DNA of 64,000 nt, from positions 1,985,501 through 2,049,500 of the forward strand of contig JACQXA010000004.1 in NCBI GenBank assembly GCA_016208975.1. The letters run 5' to 3'. This document shows, piece after piece, positions 46,253 to 56,437 of this stretch (position 1 is its first letter; each line of letters opens with the position of its first letter). Under the pieces are notes generated by a model. That model had not been told where the DNA came from. It was given only the letters and a program-made list of their open reading frames with translations, and did not search any database. Position numbers and translations under genes: made by a program. Source of the stretch: Nitrospinota bacterium. Lineage in GTDB: Bacteria; Nitrospinota_A; UBA7883; JACRLM01.

Positions 46253-46283
46253 GAGTATAAACAAATAAAGCGGAGGCCGCGCC

Positions 46284-47003
46284 GTGAGACCGTGGTTGGC
46301 CGCCCTGGCTTTTTATGCGGCCATTTCGCTACCGGCTCCCGCGTGCACACAAACAATGAACAGTTCCAGCCTGGCCGGATCCAAACGGGTAATGCTGGAA
46401 ACCCACCTCCGGGGCCGTGGCATCACCAATCCCGATGTCCTGTCCGCCATGGAGGATGTTCCGCGGGAACGGTTTGTGGACAAAGCCTTCTACTACAACG
46501 CGTACGACGATAATCCCCTGCCCATTGGCCTTGGGCAAACCATAAGCCAGCCGTATATAGTTGCGCTGATGACCCAGGTTTTGCGCCCCAAACCCACAGA
46601 CAAGGTTTTGGAGGTGGGCACCGGCTCCGGATACCAGGCGGCGGTAATCTCCCGCATTGTGGAGCGGGTGTACACCATCGAGATAGTAAAACTCCTGGCC
46701 GACGAGGCCGCAAAGCGGTTTCGCGAGTTAGGGTACGACAATATAGAATCCCGGGCTGGCGACGGATATGGCGGCTGGGTAGAGCATGCCCCTTTCGACA
46801 AGATAATAGTGACCGCCGCCGCTCCCATCGTGCCCAAACCGCTGGAGGAACAGTTAGCCGAGGGGGGCCTGCTGGTGATGCCCGTGGGCGGCTCGTATGT
46901 TCAAGACCTCCTGCTGGGCGAGAAAAGGGGGGGTGTGGTAAGCTACAAAAACATCGCCGCCGTCCGGTTTGTGCCGCTGACCGGCAAGGCTGAAGAACGT
47001 TGA
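46284..47003 (+). CDS. pcm: Protein-L-isoaspartate O-methyltransferase
   Basis: Pcm methylates damaged isoaspartyl residues so that they can revert. The 239-residue protein has the family motifs GRGITNPDVLSAMEDVPRERFV, GLGQTISQPYIVALM, the SAM loop VLEVGTGSGYQAAV (about 109-122) and RAGDGYGGW. An N-terminal signal-like hydrophobic stretch (about 4-20) suggests export to the periplasm, as seen in some deltaproteobacterial homologues. The GTG start is seven bases after CGGAGG. Confidence 0.93.
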   Translation: MRPWLAALAFYAAISLPAPACTQTMNSSSLAGSKRVMLETHLRGRGITNPDVLSAMEDVPRERFVDKAFYYNAYDDNPLPIGLGQTISQPYIVALMTQVLRPKPTDKVLEVGTGSGYQAAVISRIVERVYTIEIVKLLADEAAKRFRELGYDNIESRAGDGYGGWVEHAPFDKIIVTAAAPIVPKPLEEQLAEGGLLVMPVGGSYVQDLLLGEKRGGVVSYKNIAAVRFVPLTGKAEER

Positions 47004-47043
47004 GTTTGACTGGTTCCTGTAACGTTTTTGGAGTTGGGCCGGT

Positions 47044-49464
47044 TTGAAGAAATATATTTGCGTCCACGGGCATTTTTACCAGCCGCCCAGGGAAAACCCA
47101 TGGCTTGAGATCATCGAAGTCCAGGATTCGGCCAACCCATACCACGACTGGAACGAGCGGATAAACCGGGAATGTTACGCGCCCAACACCGTGTCGCGGG
47201 TGATGGGGGCCGATGGGCGCGTGGCGGCGCTGGAAAACAATTTCGAGATGATGAGTTTCAACATAGGCCCCACCCTGTTTTCCTGGCTGGAGAAGAACGA
47301 CCCGGACACCTATCTGCGCGTTATCGACGCGGACAAGTACAGCCGCTGGGAGAACGACGGCCACGGCTCGGCCATCGCCCAGGCTTATAACCACATCATA
47401 ATGCCCCTGGCTTCCGACCGGGACAAGGAAACGCAGATAAAATGGGGCCTGGCCGATTTCATCTACCGGTTCGGCAGAAAACCGGAGGGCATGTGGCTTC
47501 CCGAGACGGCGGTGGACAAAAAAACCCTCCAGATGCTGGCCGATCACGGAATCTCGTTCACCATACTGGCCCAGTCTCAAGCCAAGGCGGTGAAAGAGAA
47601 GGGGACTACGGAGTGGCAATCCCTAAGTAGCGGCATAGACCCAAGCCGTTCCTATCTTTGCGAGCTGGACGGGGGGCGCTCCATCAACCTGTTCTTCTAC
47701 GACGGTCCCATAAGCCAGGCGGTGGCTTTCGAAGGGCTGTTAGCCAGCGGCGACAGGTTCATCGAGAGGCTCAAAACAGGTTTTTCCGACGCGCGCCAGT
47801 GGCCCCAGCTTCTCCATATCGCCACCGATGGCGAGACATACGGGCACCATCACAGGTTTGGCGAGATGGCGCTGACCTACGCGCTCAACAAGTTCAAGGA
47901 ATCGGAGGATGTGATCCTGACCAACTATGGCCAGTTCCTCTCCATCCACCCGCCCACGTTGCTGGTGGACATACACGATAATTCCTCCTGGTCGTGCGCC
48001 CACGGCGTGGAGCGGTGGAGGAGCGATTGCGGATGCAAGATCGGTAGCGGTCCGGGCTGGAACCAGAAATGGCGAGGCCCGTTGCGGCGGTCGCTGGAAA
48101 TACTGAAGGTGGAGCTGGACAGCGTTTTCGAGAACGAGGGGGAGAAGGTTTTCAAAGACCCGTGGGAGGCGCGCAACGCTTACATAGAGGTGATCCTGGA
48201 CAGGACGAGGCTTGCCCCGTTCCTGGAGGAGCATGCGCGCCGCCCGTTGCAGGGGGAGGACAGGATAAAGGCCGCCAAGCTCATGGAGTTCCAGCGGAAC
48301 GCGATGCTCATGTTCACCTCTTGCGGGTGGTTTTTTGACGATGTCTCCGGCATCGAGACCCAGCAGATTTTAAAATACGCCGCCCGGGCCATACAGCTAT
48401 GCGAGGATGTTTCAACAGCCCGTCCGGAAAAGGAATTTTTAAAAGCCCTCAAAGAGGCCAAAAGCAACATCCCGCAAAACGGCGACGCCGAGAAGATCTA
48501 TTGCAAACACGCCTTGCCCGAAAAGGCTTCCCTGGCGCGGGTGATGGCCAACTCCGCCATCGTGGCCGCGCTGAACCAGGGCGGGGCGGACGGCCTGGGC
48601 GAGTCTTACGCGGTGGTGGAGAACGACAGGGTGAGTGAAGATTATGGCGATAACACTTTGTCGCTATGCCGGGCGGAGGTCTCCTCTTCTGTGACGCTGG
48701 AGAGCGCCTCCTTCCTGGTGGCCACGTTGCGCCTTGGCGGGTCCGACGTTACCTGCTTTGTAAAGCCGGACGGCGACGAGCTTTCCTTCGGCCCGGCCGT
48801 AAACGAAATATATTCCGCATGGCGCAGAAAACCCCTCACTGAGGTGATACGAAAGCTAGACTCAAACTTCGAGGGCGGGGAGACCTTCATGCTCAAAGAC
48901 CTTTTTATCGAGCAGAGGAGAAAGACCGTGGCCGGCCTTATGTCCCATCACGTCAGCCGGTTCACGGACACGTATAAACAACTGTTCTTCGAGAACCGCA
49001 GGATGATGGACTATTTCACCGACGCGGGCGTTCCCATCCCCTCCGAACTGCGGATGGCCGCCCAGTACATCCTGGAAAAAGAGCTTCTTTCGGTGACTCG
49101 GGACCTTGAGAACGCCGACAATCTCGACAAGCTGGCGGACCTTATGTGGGACATCCAGCGGTGGGGGCTGGATGTGAATCTGAACGAGGCGCGCAAGGCG
49201 GCCGAGGCCGATTTGTGGAAGAAGATGAATGGCGTGGTGAAGGCGCATGACCTTTCCCCGGTCCCCTCGATGATTAAGACGTTGCTGAGCCTCAACGCCG
49301 CGGGCCTTCAAATAGACCTGTGGAGGATGCAAAACCTTTTCGCCGAGGTGTATTTTGAGTCGGGCCGGGCCAAGGACGACCCGTTCTATGGAAGCAGACA
49401 GCTGAAGAAGCTTGGGATATTGCTCAGCTTCTCCTACGCCGAACCCAAGACGCGGGAGGCGTAA
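47044..49464 (+). CDS. GH57-family glycoside hydrolase with DUF3536
   Basis: The 806-residue protein has an N-terminal GH57 domain (about 1-290): CVHGHFYQPPRENPW, WLPETAVDKKTL with the likely nucleophile Glu, and ATDGETYGHHHRFGEMAL. A large DUF3536 region fills the rest. Members are annotated as alpha-amylase or alpha-glucan hydrolases/transferases; the exact reaction is not known. The TTG start follows a GGAG about ten bases upstream. With the branching enzyme and DUF4912 protein it suggests a glycogen-related locus, although pcm lies between. Confidence 0.88.
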   Translation: MKKYICVHGHFYQPPRENPWLEIIEVQDSANPYHDWNERINRECYAPNTVSRVMGADGRVAALENNFEMMSFNIGPTLFSWLEKNDPDTYLRVIDADKYSRWENDGHGSAIAQAYNHIIMPLASDRDKETQIKWGLADFIYRFGRKPEGMWLPETAVDKKTLQMLADHGISFTILAQSQAKAVKEKGTTEWQSLSSGIDPSRSYLCELDGGRSINLFFYDGPISQAVAFEGLLASGDRFIERLKTGFSDARQWPQLLHIATDGETYGHHHRFGEMALTYALNKFKESEDVILTNYGQFLSIHPPTLLVDIHDNSSWSCAHGVERWRSDCGCKIGSGPGWNQKWRGPLRRSLEILKVELDSVFENEGEKVFKDPWEARNAYIEVILDRTRLAPFLEEHARRPLQGEDRIKAAKLMEFQRNAMLMFTSCGWFFDDVSGIETQQILKYAARAIQLCEDVSTARPEKEFLKALKEAKSNIPQNGDAEKIYCKHALPEKASLARVMANSAIVAALNQGGADGLGESYAVVENDRVSEDYGDNTLSLCRAEVSSSVTLESASFLVATLRLGGSDVTCFVKPDGDELSFGPAVNEIYSAWRRKPLTEVIRKLDSNFEGGETFMLKDLFIEQRRKTVAGLMSHHVSRFTDTYKQLFFENRRMMDYFTDAGVPIPSELRMAAQYILEKELLSVTRDLENADNLDKLADLMWDIQRWGLDVNLNEARKAAEADLWKKMNGVVKAHDLSPVPSMIKTLLSLNAAGLQIDLWRMQNLFAEVYFESGRAKDDPFYGSRQLKKLGILLSFSYAEPKTREA

Positions 49465-49482
49465 ACGCGGCGCCCGGCGCCA

Positions 49483-50079
49483 TTAGAAAAGCCAGCCGAA
49501 CAGGAACGCGTACTGGATGTGGTCGGCGTCCCCCTTGGAGTCGAACAGGTTCACCTCGGTGCCTTCAAGTATTCGCACGCTCCCGCCCACCTGGAAATTC
49601 TCGAAGAATATGTAATTGAGCCCCACGGCCCCGAAATAGCCCGCCCGGTTGGAATCGGTATCCGACCCGGTGGGGGTGGATGTGGATCCCCCCTCAATTT
49701 TGGCCGTGGTCCATGAAACCCCCGCGGCGAGGTACGGCTCGATATTATCCAGCCTGAAATTGGTTTTGGCCCCCACGCCCAGCTCAACAGTGGTTCCGGT
49801 TACGGCGTAAGTCCCCCCGCCGGAAGAGGCTATCGCGTCGGCGCTTTTGCGTGAAGAATGGGCGGTCACCAAGAAATGCGCGGGCCAATATTCTTTGCCG
49901 AACGCCGCTTCCATCCCAACAACGGTTTGGGACTCCACGGGCTCCCAATATTTTTGGGTGATATTTCTTTGCCCCGCGATGATGTTGAAACTTCCCGTCC
50001 AGCCGCCGTCGTTATCCGCCGCCAGGGATGGGGTGGCAAGGAACATGGCCACAGCCGTTAGAAGCGCCGCAAGTCTCAT
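49483..50079 (-). CDS. Outer-membrane beta-barrel protein
   Basis: The 198-residue protein has a clear signal peptide (about 1-20, ending SLAAD). Alternating hydrophobic strands with Gly and aromatic residues follow (GSFNIIAGQRNITQKYWEP, VELGVGAKTNFRLDNIEPYLAAGVSW, AGYFGAVGLNYIFFENFQVGGSVRI). It ends in FLFGWLF, with the terminal Phe typical of barrels recognised by BamA. It resembles OmpW/OprF-barrel-like small porins. The gene converges with the GH57 gene and follows the large kinase on the minus strand after 93 bases. Confidence 0.82.
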   Translation of the reverse strand: MRLAALLTAVAMFLATPSLAADNDGGWTGSFNIIAGQRNITQKYWEPVESQTVVGMEAAFGKEYWPAHFLVTAHSSRKSADAIASSGGGTYAVTGTTVELGVGAKTNFRLDNIEPYLAAGVSWTTAKIEGGSTSTPTGSDTDSNRAGYFGAVGLNYIFFENFQVGGSVRILEGTEVNLFDSKGDADHIQYAFLFGWLF

Positions 50080-50172
50080 GGAGTTCCCCGAAAAAGGTTT
50101 AAAAAGGGTTAGCCAAATATACCAGATTGCCGTTCATGCGGGGGCTAATTTTAGAAATCCTTTTCCCCATCT

Positions 50173-53100
50173 TTACGGTCTGGCTATCAAAAGCCTTCTG
50201 GCGCGGGGGATAAGCTCCGAAGGATCCATCTGTTTGGTTATGAAATCGTCGGCCCCCATTTTGAAAGCCTTCTCCCGGGTCTCCAGACGCGAGTCGCTGG
50301 TGATGACCATCACAGGTATTTCTTTCATGGCCGTCTTTATATGCGCCACCAGCGAAAAACCGTCCTTGCCTGGCATCGAAATGTCCGTGATAACCAGATG
50401 GGGCTTCCTTTGGCGTAACATCTCAATCGCAGTGTCCACATCCCCGGCTTCCATGATGTCCACATCCATCGCCCGCAGTTGCTCCTTGATCATAAAGCGG
50501 ATAACCGGCTCGTCATCCACGGCCAGCACCAGCGGCCGCGTTGGCGGCAGGCTGGCGAAGAATGTGGAGCCTTTCCCCAACTCCGACTCCACGCCGAGGG
50601 AACCGCCGTGGGCCCTCATAATATCGCTGGAAAGCGGCAGGCCCAGGCCCGAGCCCAGCTCTCCAGCGGTGCCCGGCTGGGAGGTTTTCTCCTCGTGGAT
50701 GAATATCCTCTGGATGTTCTCGGGGCTTATCCCGGTTCCGGTGTCTTGCACGGCCAGGGTGGACACGCTTTCTTCCGGCGCGAAGATGGTTATCCTGTCC
50801 CCCTTGCGGGAGAACTTTATGGCGTTGGACACCATGTTGTGGATCACCTCCGAGAACAGGTCCGGGTCGGCGTATATCCTGTAATCGGGCTGAACCTGGT
50901 TTACTACCGCTATGCCCTTGTTCTGCGCCAGATACGACAGACCGCCAGCCACCCTTGCGACGATGGCGAACCCGTCCAGGAATCTTGGTTTCGGGGTGAT
51001 TGTGCCTGTTTTCAAACGGCTGATGCTTAAAAGCTCCCCGATCATCCTGGTGAGGTTGCCGCCGCTTTCGATTATCTTGCCTATGATCTCCCGGTGCTCC
51101 GGATGGAGAGGCCGCTCCCTGTCCTCGTCTATAAGCTTTAACAGGCCCAGGATGGAGGCGAACGGCGACCGCAAATCATGCGCCACCAGTGAAATGAACT
51201 TGTCCTTAAGCTTAGTGGCGTCCTCGGCGTTTTCCTTGGCGGCAAGAAGCTCCTGCTCGGCCTGTTTGCGCCCGGAGATGTTGGTGGCGAAAGCCGCCTC
51301 GCCAATAACTTTTCCCTCCGCGTCCCCGAGCGTGGCCGCGTTGATGATAACGGGTATGCCCATGCCGTTTTTGGCCCGCAGGGTTACATCGAAAACCCTG
51401 TGCGTGGTGGTGTGGATAATGTCCGCATGGCTCCGGATGATTGCGGCGTTCCGCTCGTCGGCGAATTCATAGGGCTTTTTGCCGATCATTTCATCAATCG
51501 TGTAGCCCAGCATTTCCAGGAGGGACAGGTTCACCTCCACCATTTCAAATTGCGGGTTCACCATCCAGAACCCTTCGGATGTGGTGTTGATGATGTTGCG
51601 GTATTTCCTCTCGCTCTCCCTCAGCGCGTCCTCGGCCACCTTGTGTTCGGTAAGGTCCTGAAGGATCCAGATAACCCCTTTTTCCACGTTGGCCGGATCC
51701 AGCGCCCTGCCGATTAGATGGCACCAGAACAGTTCGCCGCTCTTGCGCCGCATCCTGCCCTCGGCGGAATAGGTTTCCCCCGCCTTCATCACGTCATAGG
51801 CTTCCATTCCAAGCCTTTCATGGGTTTCCTGGTCCGTGTAAATATTGCGGGTGGACTGGCCTATAATTTCATCTCTAGAGTATCCGAACATCTCCTCGAA
51901 CTTGTTGTTCACCCTCGCCCAATGCCTTTTTATGGTCCACGCTATCCCGGCGCCCGCGTTTTCCAGGATGATCGAAAGCTCGGACAGCGTGTCTGAAAGC
52001 CTTTCCTGGGTCTCTTTCAAACTGGTGATGTCCTCGAAGGTCACGAACGCCCCGGATAGCGCGGCGGAGTCTTCTTCAAAAATGGGCATGGCATGCAGTT
52101 TTATCCACTTTATCCTCCCCTCAACGGGGTTCTCTACGCCAATCAACGCATCGCGGGATTCCTTCCCGCTCAGAACCGCCCTAAGCGCAGGGTGACGGCT
52201 GGGTTCCACACGTCTCCAATGTTCATCCACGGCGGGGGTGAACGGGGCGGGAGCCTTTAGGGTGTACATCGTTTTTTCCTCGATACCCAGTATGTCCCTG
52301 GCCGCCGGGTTGGCCGAAACCACGCCGCCTCCCGAGTCCATGTAGATCACCCCTTGCGCCATGGTCTCCAGTAGTACCCTGCGGCGCTCCTCCAGCCTCC
52401 GGATCTCCTCCTCCACGGCCTTTCTTTCGGTTATGTCGTCGGCGGTGAATATCATCCCGTCGAACGCGCCATCTTTCACCATGGGCACAAGCCACCCGGA
52501 CTGCCAGGTGGCCCTCCCGGCGGGGGTGGCTATCGCCAGCGAATCGAAGAAAATGGGGGCCAGGCCGGTTTTGGTCTTTTCGTAATACTCCCGGAACGGC
52601 TTGGCCGTCTCGCTTTGAAGGGCGGAAAATACGTTTTCCCCCACTATGCTGGCCAGCGACACGCCCGCTATAACGGTCATTCCCCTGTTGGCGTAGGTGA
52701 CGGTGTCGCTGGCGTCGGTAACCAGCACCCCGCTTATCACCGATTCGAGGATGTTGGAGTAGAAGTTCTTTAAGCCCTCAATCCTTTCCTCGGCCTTAAC
52801 CCTGTCGGAAATGTCCCTTATCATGGCGAAGATGACATCCCGCCCCTTCCACGAGAACGGCCCCGCGGAAATTTCCACCGGGAAAACCTCGCCATCCTTT
52901 TTCCTGTGCCATCGAAGTGGTAGCTTTATGTCACCATCGGTGGCCGCCTGCTCCATATATTCCCGGGCTTTTCCCGGGTCGGAACTGATAGTGTCCAGCG
53001 GCATCTTTAACAGCTCTTCCATGGAGTAACCATAAAGCTTCAGGAACGACTCGTTGGCGTCCAGGAAAGATTGTTTCTCCCGGTCGAACACGCATATGGC

Positions 53101-54945
53101 GTCTATGGAGTTTGTGAATATCCGGCGGTATTTCTGTTCGCTCTCCAGAAGCTCCTTCTCTATTCTCTTGCGTTTGGAAATATCCTCCACCAGGGTTATC
53201 ACCCACTTGATGGCGCCGGTATCGTCCCTTACGGCGGTGGAGGCCACGTTCACCCACTCTATGCCTCCGCTTTTGTGGATGCACCGCTCCTCAATGGTAA
53301 AAAACTCGCGCCGGCCCTGTACCATTTCCCGGAACAAGGACAGGTTCAACTCCAGATCATGGGGATGGGTAAAATCGGCCCAGCGCAGGGAAGCCAACTC
53401 ATCTTCGCTGTAACCCACTATATGGCAGAAAGCCGGATTGGCATGTACGATCCGGCCCTTTTCGTCCCCCAAAACCACGCCGAAGGGGGATCGTTCGAAA
53501 ACCGCCCTGTACTTGGCCTCGCTAAGCTTGAGCGCCGCCGCCGTTTTGTCTATCTCCTTTCGGGCCTGTACCAGCGAAGATATGTCCCTGCCCACCCCCA
53601 CCGCGCCGGTAATCTCCCCCTTGGAGTCCAGGATAGGCGTAACGGAAGTGTGGAAATAAATGGGCGCGCCGCCAGGCCCGCTGGTGGACCATTCATACGA
53701 AGCGCTTTCGCCGGCCAACGCGCGCTGGAAAGCCCAACCATGGATGTCGCTATTGTCCTCCCCATAAATTTCCTGCGCGGTCTTTCCAATGAAATCCTCC
53801 GGAGCTACGCCCGCCGCCGCCAGGCCCTTGCCGTATAAACCTGTGTGGCGCTGTTCCTTGTCCAGCGTGAACACCATCTCGTCCATGGAATCCACCAGGG
53901 TCTTGAACCGCTCTTCGCTCTTACGCCACTCCTTGGACATCTCGGCGGCCATGGCCACTGCCCTCATGTGGGTGCTTGTTATTACCAGGGCCACAATGAA
54001 AAGAAGTAAACTCACAGTTACGCCGAACGCCAGGACGTAAAACGGCCTGTCCCAATCCACATCCCCTTTGTACGAGGGAGTTGTGAAGAACCTGAAAGTC
54101 CATGGAGTGTCCCCGATCTCCATGATTTCCAGCTTTTCGAAAAGCGGAAGTTCCGCCGTCCAGAACGAGGGCCCTGAAATGGGCGTATAGCCGCCCAAGA
54201 AATGTTCCGTGTCAGTGTTTTTCCCCTCGTATACCTCAACACCCATTCCAGGCTCTACCGTTTGGGGCACGGGCGCTATCAACTGGTTGAGGTCAATCAA
54301 CGCGATGACCAGCATTTTATGTTTTGCCTGTGCGCCCGGGTTGCTTGGGCCAGCGTCCAGCATCATGTAGATAAAGATGCGTGGCGGCCCCGAAACCCCT
54401 TCCAGGGTGTATGCCCTGGTGGCGGAGGATGTGACGATAAAACCAGTCTTTAAAACTTTATCCACAAGGGGCCCGTGAAAGGGGCTTGCGGCCAGGTCCG
54501 CCCCCTTGCTGATTGGCGCATGAGGATCCAGCAGTCTTGTGAAGGTTACGGGAACATGTATTTGCCCATTTGGCTCCGTTTCCACTTTGGCCACGGCCAG
54601 GGCGCGGAACGCTTTGTACTTGTCGAATATGGCAAAATAATTTAAGTACTCATCCCATTTTGCCGTTCCAAGGTCGTTTCCTGACGCCATCCAGTAACCA
54701 AGCATTCCGCGCATTACATACTCGTGGTCCACTATCTCCCCGAAAATGGCCTGTTTGAATAAGTCGGAGTGAAGATCAAAATGGTATTGCGCTGAACTTT
54801 GAACCTGCTGGATGGATTGCCTCCAGCTGAAGATTACGATAGCCAGGGATACCGCCAACACAATGAAAGCCGGATACAGGCTGGATTTGGAAGAGGCGGG
54901 ACGTGAACTTTTGCCGTTTCTGGGAGAATTCGCCTGCCCGTTCAT
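50173..54945 (-). CDS. Large CHASE-type, seven-PAS hybrid histidine kinase
   Basis: The 1590-residue protein has a membrane helix (about 24-42), an extracytoplasmic CHASE1-like domain (about 60-300, ARALAVAKVE-like FRALAVAKVETE) and a second helix (about 310-335). Seven PAS domains follow, each starting with a form of YRxIF/LVDS, such as EAKYRAVFERSPFGVVLGD and KYRNIINTTSEGFWMV. Next come HisKA (LVAHDLRSPFASILG), HATPase (NAIKFS, DTGTGISPE, GSGLGLPLS) and a C-terminal receiver with LVITDISMPGKDG. So many PAS units allow several cues to be combined. No regulator gene is adjacent. A repeat element lies just upstream. Confidence 0.92.
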   Translation of the reverse strand: MNGQANSPRNGKSSRPASSKSSLYPAFIVLAVSLAIVIFSWRQSIQQVQSSAQYHFDLHSDLFKQAIFGEIVDHEYVMRGMLGYWMASGNDLGTAKWDEYLNYFAIFDKYKAFRALAVAKVETEPNGQIHVPVTFTRLLDPHAPISKGADLAASPFHGPLVDKVLKTGFIVTSSATRAYTLEGVSGPPRIFIYMMLDAGPSNPGAQAKHKMLVIALIDLNQLIAPVPQTVEPGMGVEVYEGKNTDTEHFLGGYTPISGPSFWTAELPLFEKLEIMEIGDTPWTFRFFTTPSYKGDVDWDRPFYVLAFGVTVSLLLFIVALVITSTHMRAVAMAAEMSKEWRKSEERFKTLVDSMDEMVFTLDKEQRHTGLYGKGLAAAGVAPEDFIGKTAQEIYGEDNSDIHGWAFQRALAGESASYEWSTSGPGGAPIYFHTSVTPILDSKGEITGAVGVGRDISSLVQARKEIDKTAAALKLSEAKYRAVFERSPFGVVLGDEKGRIVHANPAFCHIVGYSEDELASLRWADFTHPHDLELNLSLFREMVQGRREFFTIEERCIHKSGGIEWVNVASTAVRDDTGAIKWVITLVEDISKRKRIEKELLESEQKYRRIFTNSIDAICVFDREKQSFLDANESFLKLYGYSMEELLKMPLDTISSDPGKAREYMEQAATDGDIKLPLRWHRKKDGEVFPVEISAGPFSWKGRDVIFAMIRDISDRVKAEERIEGLKNFYSNILESVISGVLVTDASDTVTYANRGMTVIAGVSLASIVGENVFSALQSETAKPFREYYEKTKTGLAPIFFDSLAIATPAGRATWQSGWLVPMVKDGAFDGMIFTADDITERKAVEEEIRRLEERRRVLLETMAQGVIYMDSGGGVVSANPAARDILGIEEKTMYTLKAPAPFTPAVDEHWRRVEPSRHPALRAVLSGKESRDALIGVENPVEGRIKWIKLHAMPIFEEDSAALSGAFVTFEDITSLKETQERLSDTLSELSIILENAGAGIAWTIKRHWARVNNKFEEMFGYSRDEIIGQSTRNIYTDQETHERLGMEAYDVMKAGETYSAEGRMRRKSGELFWCHLIGRALDPANVEKGVIWILQDLTEHKVAEDALRESERKYRNIINTTSEGFWMVNPQFEMVEVNLSLLEMLGYTIDEMIGKKPYEFADERNAAIIRSHADIIHTTTHRVFDVTLRAKNGMGIPVIINAATLGDAEGKVIGEAAFATNISGRKQAEQELLAAKENAEDATKLKDKFISLVAHDLRSPFASILGLLKLIDEDRERPLHPEHREIIGKIIESGGNLTRMIGELLSISRLKTGTITPKPRFLDGFAIVARVAGGLSYLAQNKGIAVVNQVQPDYRIYADPDLFSEVIHNMVSNAIKFSRKGDRITIFAPEESVSTLAVQDTGTGISPENIQRIFIHEEKTSQPGTAGELGSGLGLPLSSDIMRAHGGSLGVESELGKGSTFFASLPPTRPLVLAVDDEPVIRFMIKEQLRAMDVDIMEAGDVDTAIEMLRQRKPHLVITDISMPGKDGFSLVAHIKTAMKEIPVMVITSDSRLETREKAFKMGADDFITKQMDPSELIPRARRLLIARP

Positions 54946-55080
54946 AGTTTATGGTTCTCTCGATTGACCTGACTCAAAGAGCGTTCAACCTGAATCGCGG
55001 GCGCATATACCACCGCAACTGTAACCCCTGGGGAAATTATATCTTTTTCGCGGGGCGTTTGGAACAAATGGGATTATTTG

Positions 55081-55231
55081 GTGGTGTCCCAGTTTGAATC
55101 TCAAATAATAGACAGATCCTTCACTTCGCTTGCGCTTCGCTCAGGATGACAATGTTATCAGCGGCTTTTATATTGTCATTCTGAGCGTAAGTGAAGAATC
55201 TCCCCTGTACTTTCAAACCGGGACACCACCT
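55081..55231. repeat. MITE-like inverted-repeat element, copy 3, with flanking ATTATTTG repeats
   Basis: The ends GTGGTGTCCCAGTTTGAA and TTCAAACCGGGACACCAC are near-perfect inverted repeats. The interior matches copy 1 almost exactly. ATTATTTG occurs on both outer flanks (55073-55080 and 55232-55239), as expected for a target-site duplication. It fills much of the 354-base gap (54946-55299) between the large kinase and prfB; no gene is seen there. Confidence 0.88.
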
Positions 55232-55299
55232 ATTATTTGAGGTTAGGACAGGAGGTTGCTCTAAGGCCATGGCTGTGGAATTGCCATGGGCCTGCGGGT

Positions 55300-56437
55300 T
55301 TAAATATCCTCCAACTCCTCCACCGCATCTTCCCCGGCCTTGGCGGGGCCTTTTAGAAGATACCCCTCGATGAATTCATCCAGCGCCCCGTCCAGCACGG
55401 CGTTGACGTTGCCGGTTTCTATCCTCGTCCGCAGGTCTTTTACCATCTGGTATGGTTGCAGTACATAAGAGCGGATCTGGGATCCCCACTGGATGCCTTT
55501 CTTCTCGCCGGTGATGCCGTCCAGCCTCTGCCTGCGTTTTTCCTCTTCGATGGCGAACAGCTTGCCTTTTAGCACTTTCAGCGCGTAGGCCTTGTTCTTG
55601 TGCTGGCTCCGCTCGTTCTGGCAGGCCACCACGATGCCGCTGGGGATGTGGGTAATGCGCACAGCCGAGTCGGTGGTGTTTACGCTCTGCCCCCCGGCGC
55701 CGGAGGAACGGTAAACGTCCACCCTTATTTCTTCTTCCTTTATCACCACCTCGATGTCGTCTTCTATATCCGGCGTTACGGACACGGAGGTGAAAGAGGT
55801 ATGTCTGCGTTTGTTGGCGTCGAAAGGGGAGATGCGCACAAGCCTGTGCACCCCCGCCTCGGCTTTCATGTATCCATAGGCGTAGTCCCCCTGCACGATG
55901 AACGTGGCGGATTTAACGCCAGCCTCGTCTCCGGGGAGCAGGTCCACAATCTGTGTTTTGTATCCCCGCCTCTCGGCCCAGCGCAGGTACATGCGCATTA
56001 GCATCTCCGCCCAGTCCTGAGACTCGGTGCCTCCGGCGCCCGGATGGATTTCCACGATGGCGTTGTCCATGTCGTGCTCGCCGGAAAGCATTGCGGCGAT
56101 CTCCACCTTTTCGGTTTCCTTGGCCAGCAGGCTCGCGTCTTTACAGGTTTCGGCGAAAAGCTCCGGCTCGGCCTGGGGATCCACGATCTGGGCGAACTCG
56201 TCCAGGTCAGCAAGCCGTTTGGACAAAGCGTTAAACCCGTCGAGGGTCCTGATGATCGCGGCGCGCTTTTTAAGGAAAGGCTGGGCGGCTTCGGGCTTGT
56301 CCCAAAAACCGGGTGAGGCTATTTTCTTGTCGAGCGAGGCCAGTTCGGCGGTTTTGGATTCTATGTCAAAGATGACCTCGGAGCCTGGTGAGTTTGGCCC
56401 GGGTCTGTTCCAATAATGCGGAAAAATCCTCGTTCAT
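55300..56437 (-). CDS. prfB: Peptide chain release factor 2, expressed through a programmed +1 frameshift
   Basis: RF2 ends translation at UGA and UAA. The gene starts with an ATG at 56437 and reads 23 codons to an in-frame TGA at 56366-56368. It then continues in the +1 frame from GAC, giving about 378 residues. The main frame carries the GGQ loop SSGAGGQSVNTTDSAVRITH, with the catalytic Gln. The usual tripeptide determinant SPF is in VRISPFDANKR, and HPGAGGTESQDWAEML is also typical. Its ATG shares one base with the TAA of the upstream H1-tailed protein gene (TAATG), so translation is coupled. Confidence 0.93.
56365..56378 (-). promoter_or_regulatory. prfB autoregulatory frameshift site
   Basis: On the minus strand the bases GAGGT-CAT-CTT-TGA-C place a Shine-Dalgarno-like GAGGT three bases before the slippery CTT and the TGA stop. 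This matches the known bacterial RF2 site, in which low RF2 causes slippage past UGA. Confidence 0.9.

Noticed and set aside
50479-51030. Long plus-strand frames opposite the large kinase
   Set aside because: Several 100-250-codon frames lie opposite the PAS repeats; none has a start context or domain.
56227-56437. Frameshift error or pseudogene in prfB
   Set aside because: The TGA sits exactly at the conserved programmed-frameshift position with a spaced Shine-Dalgarno, so it is regulatory.
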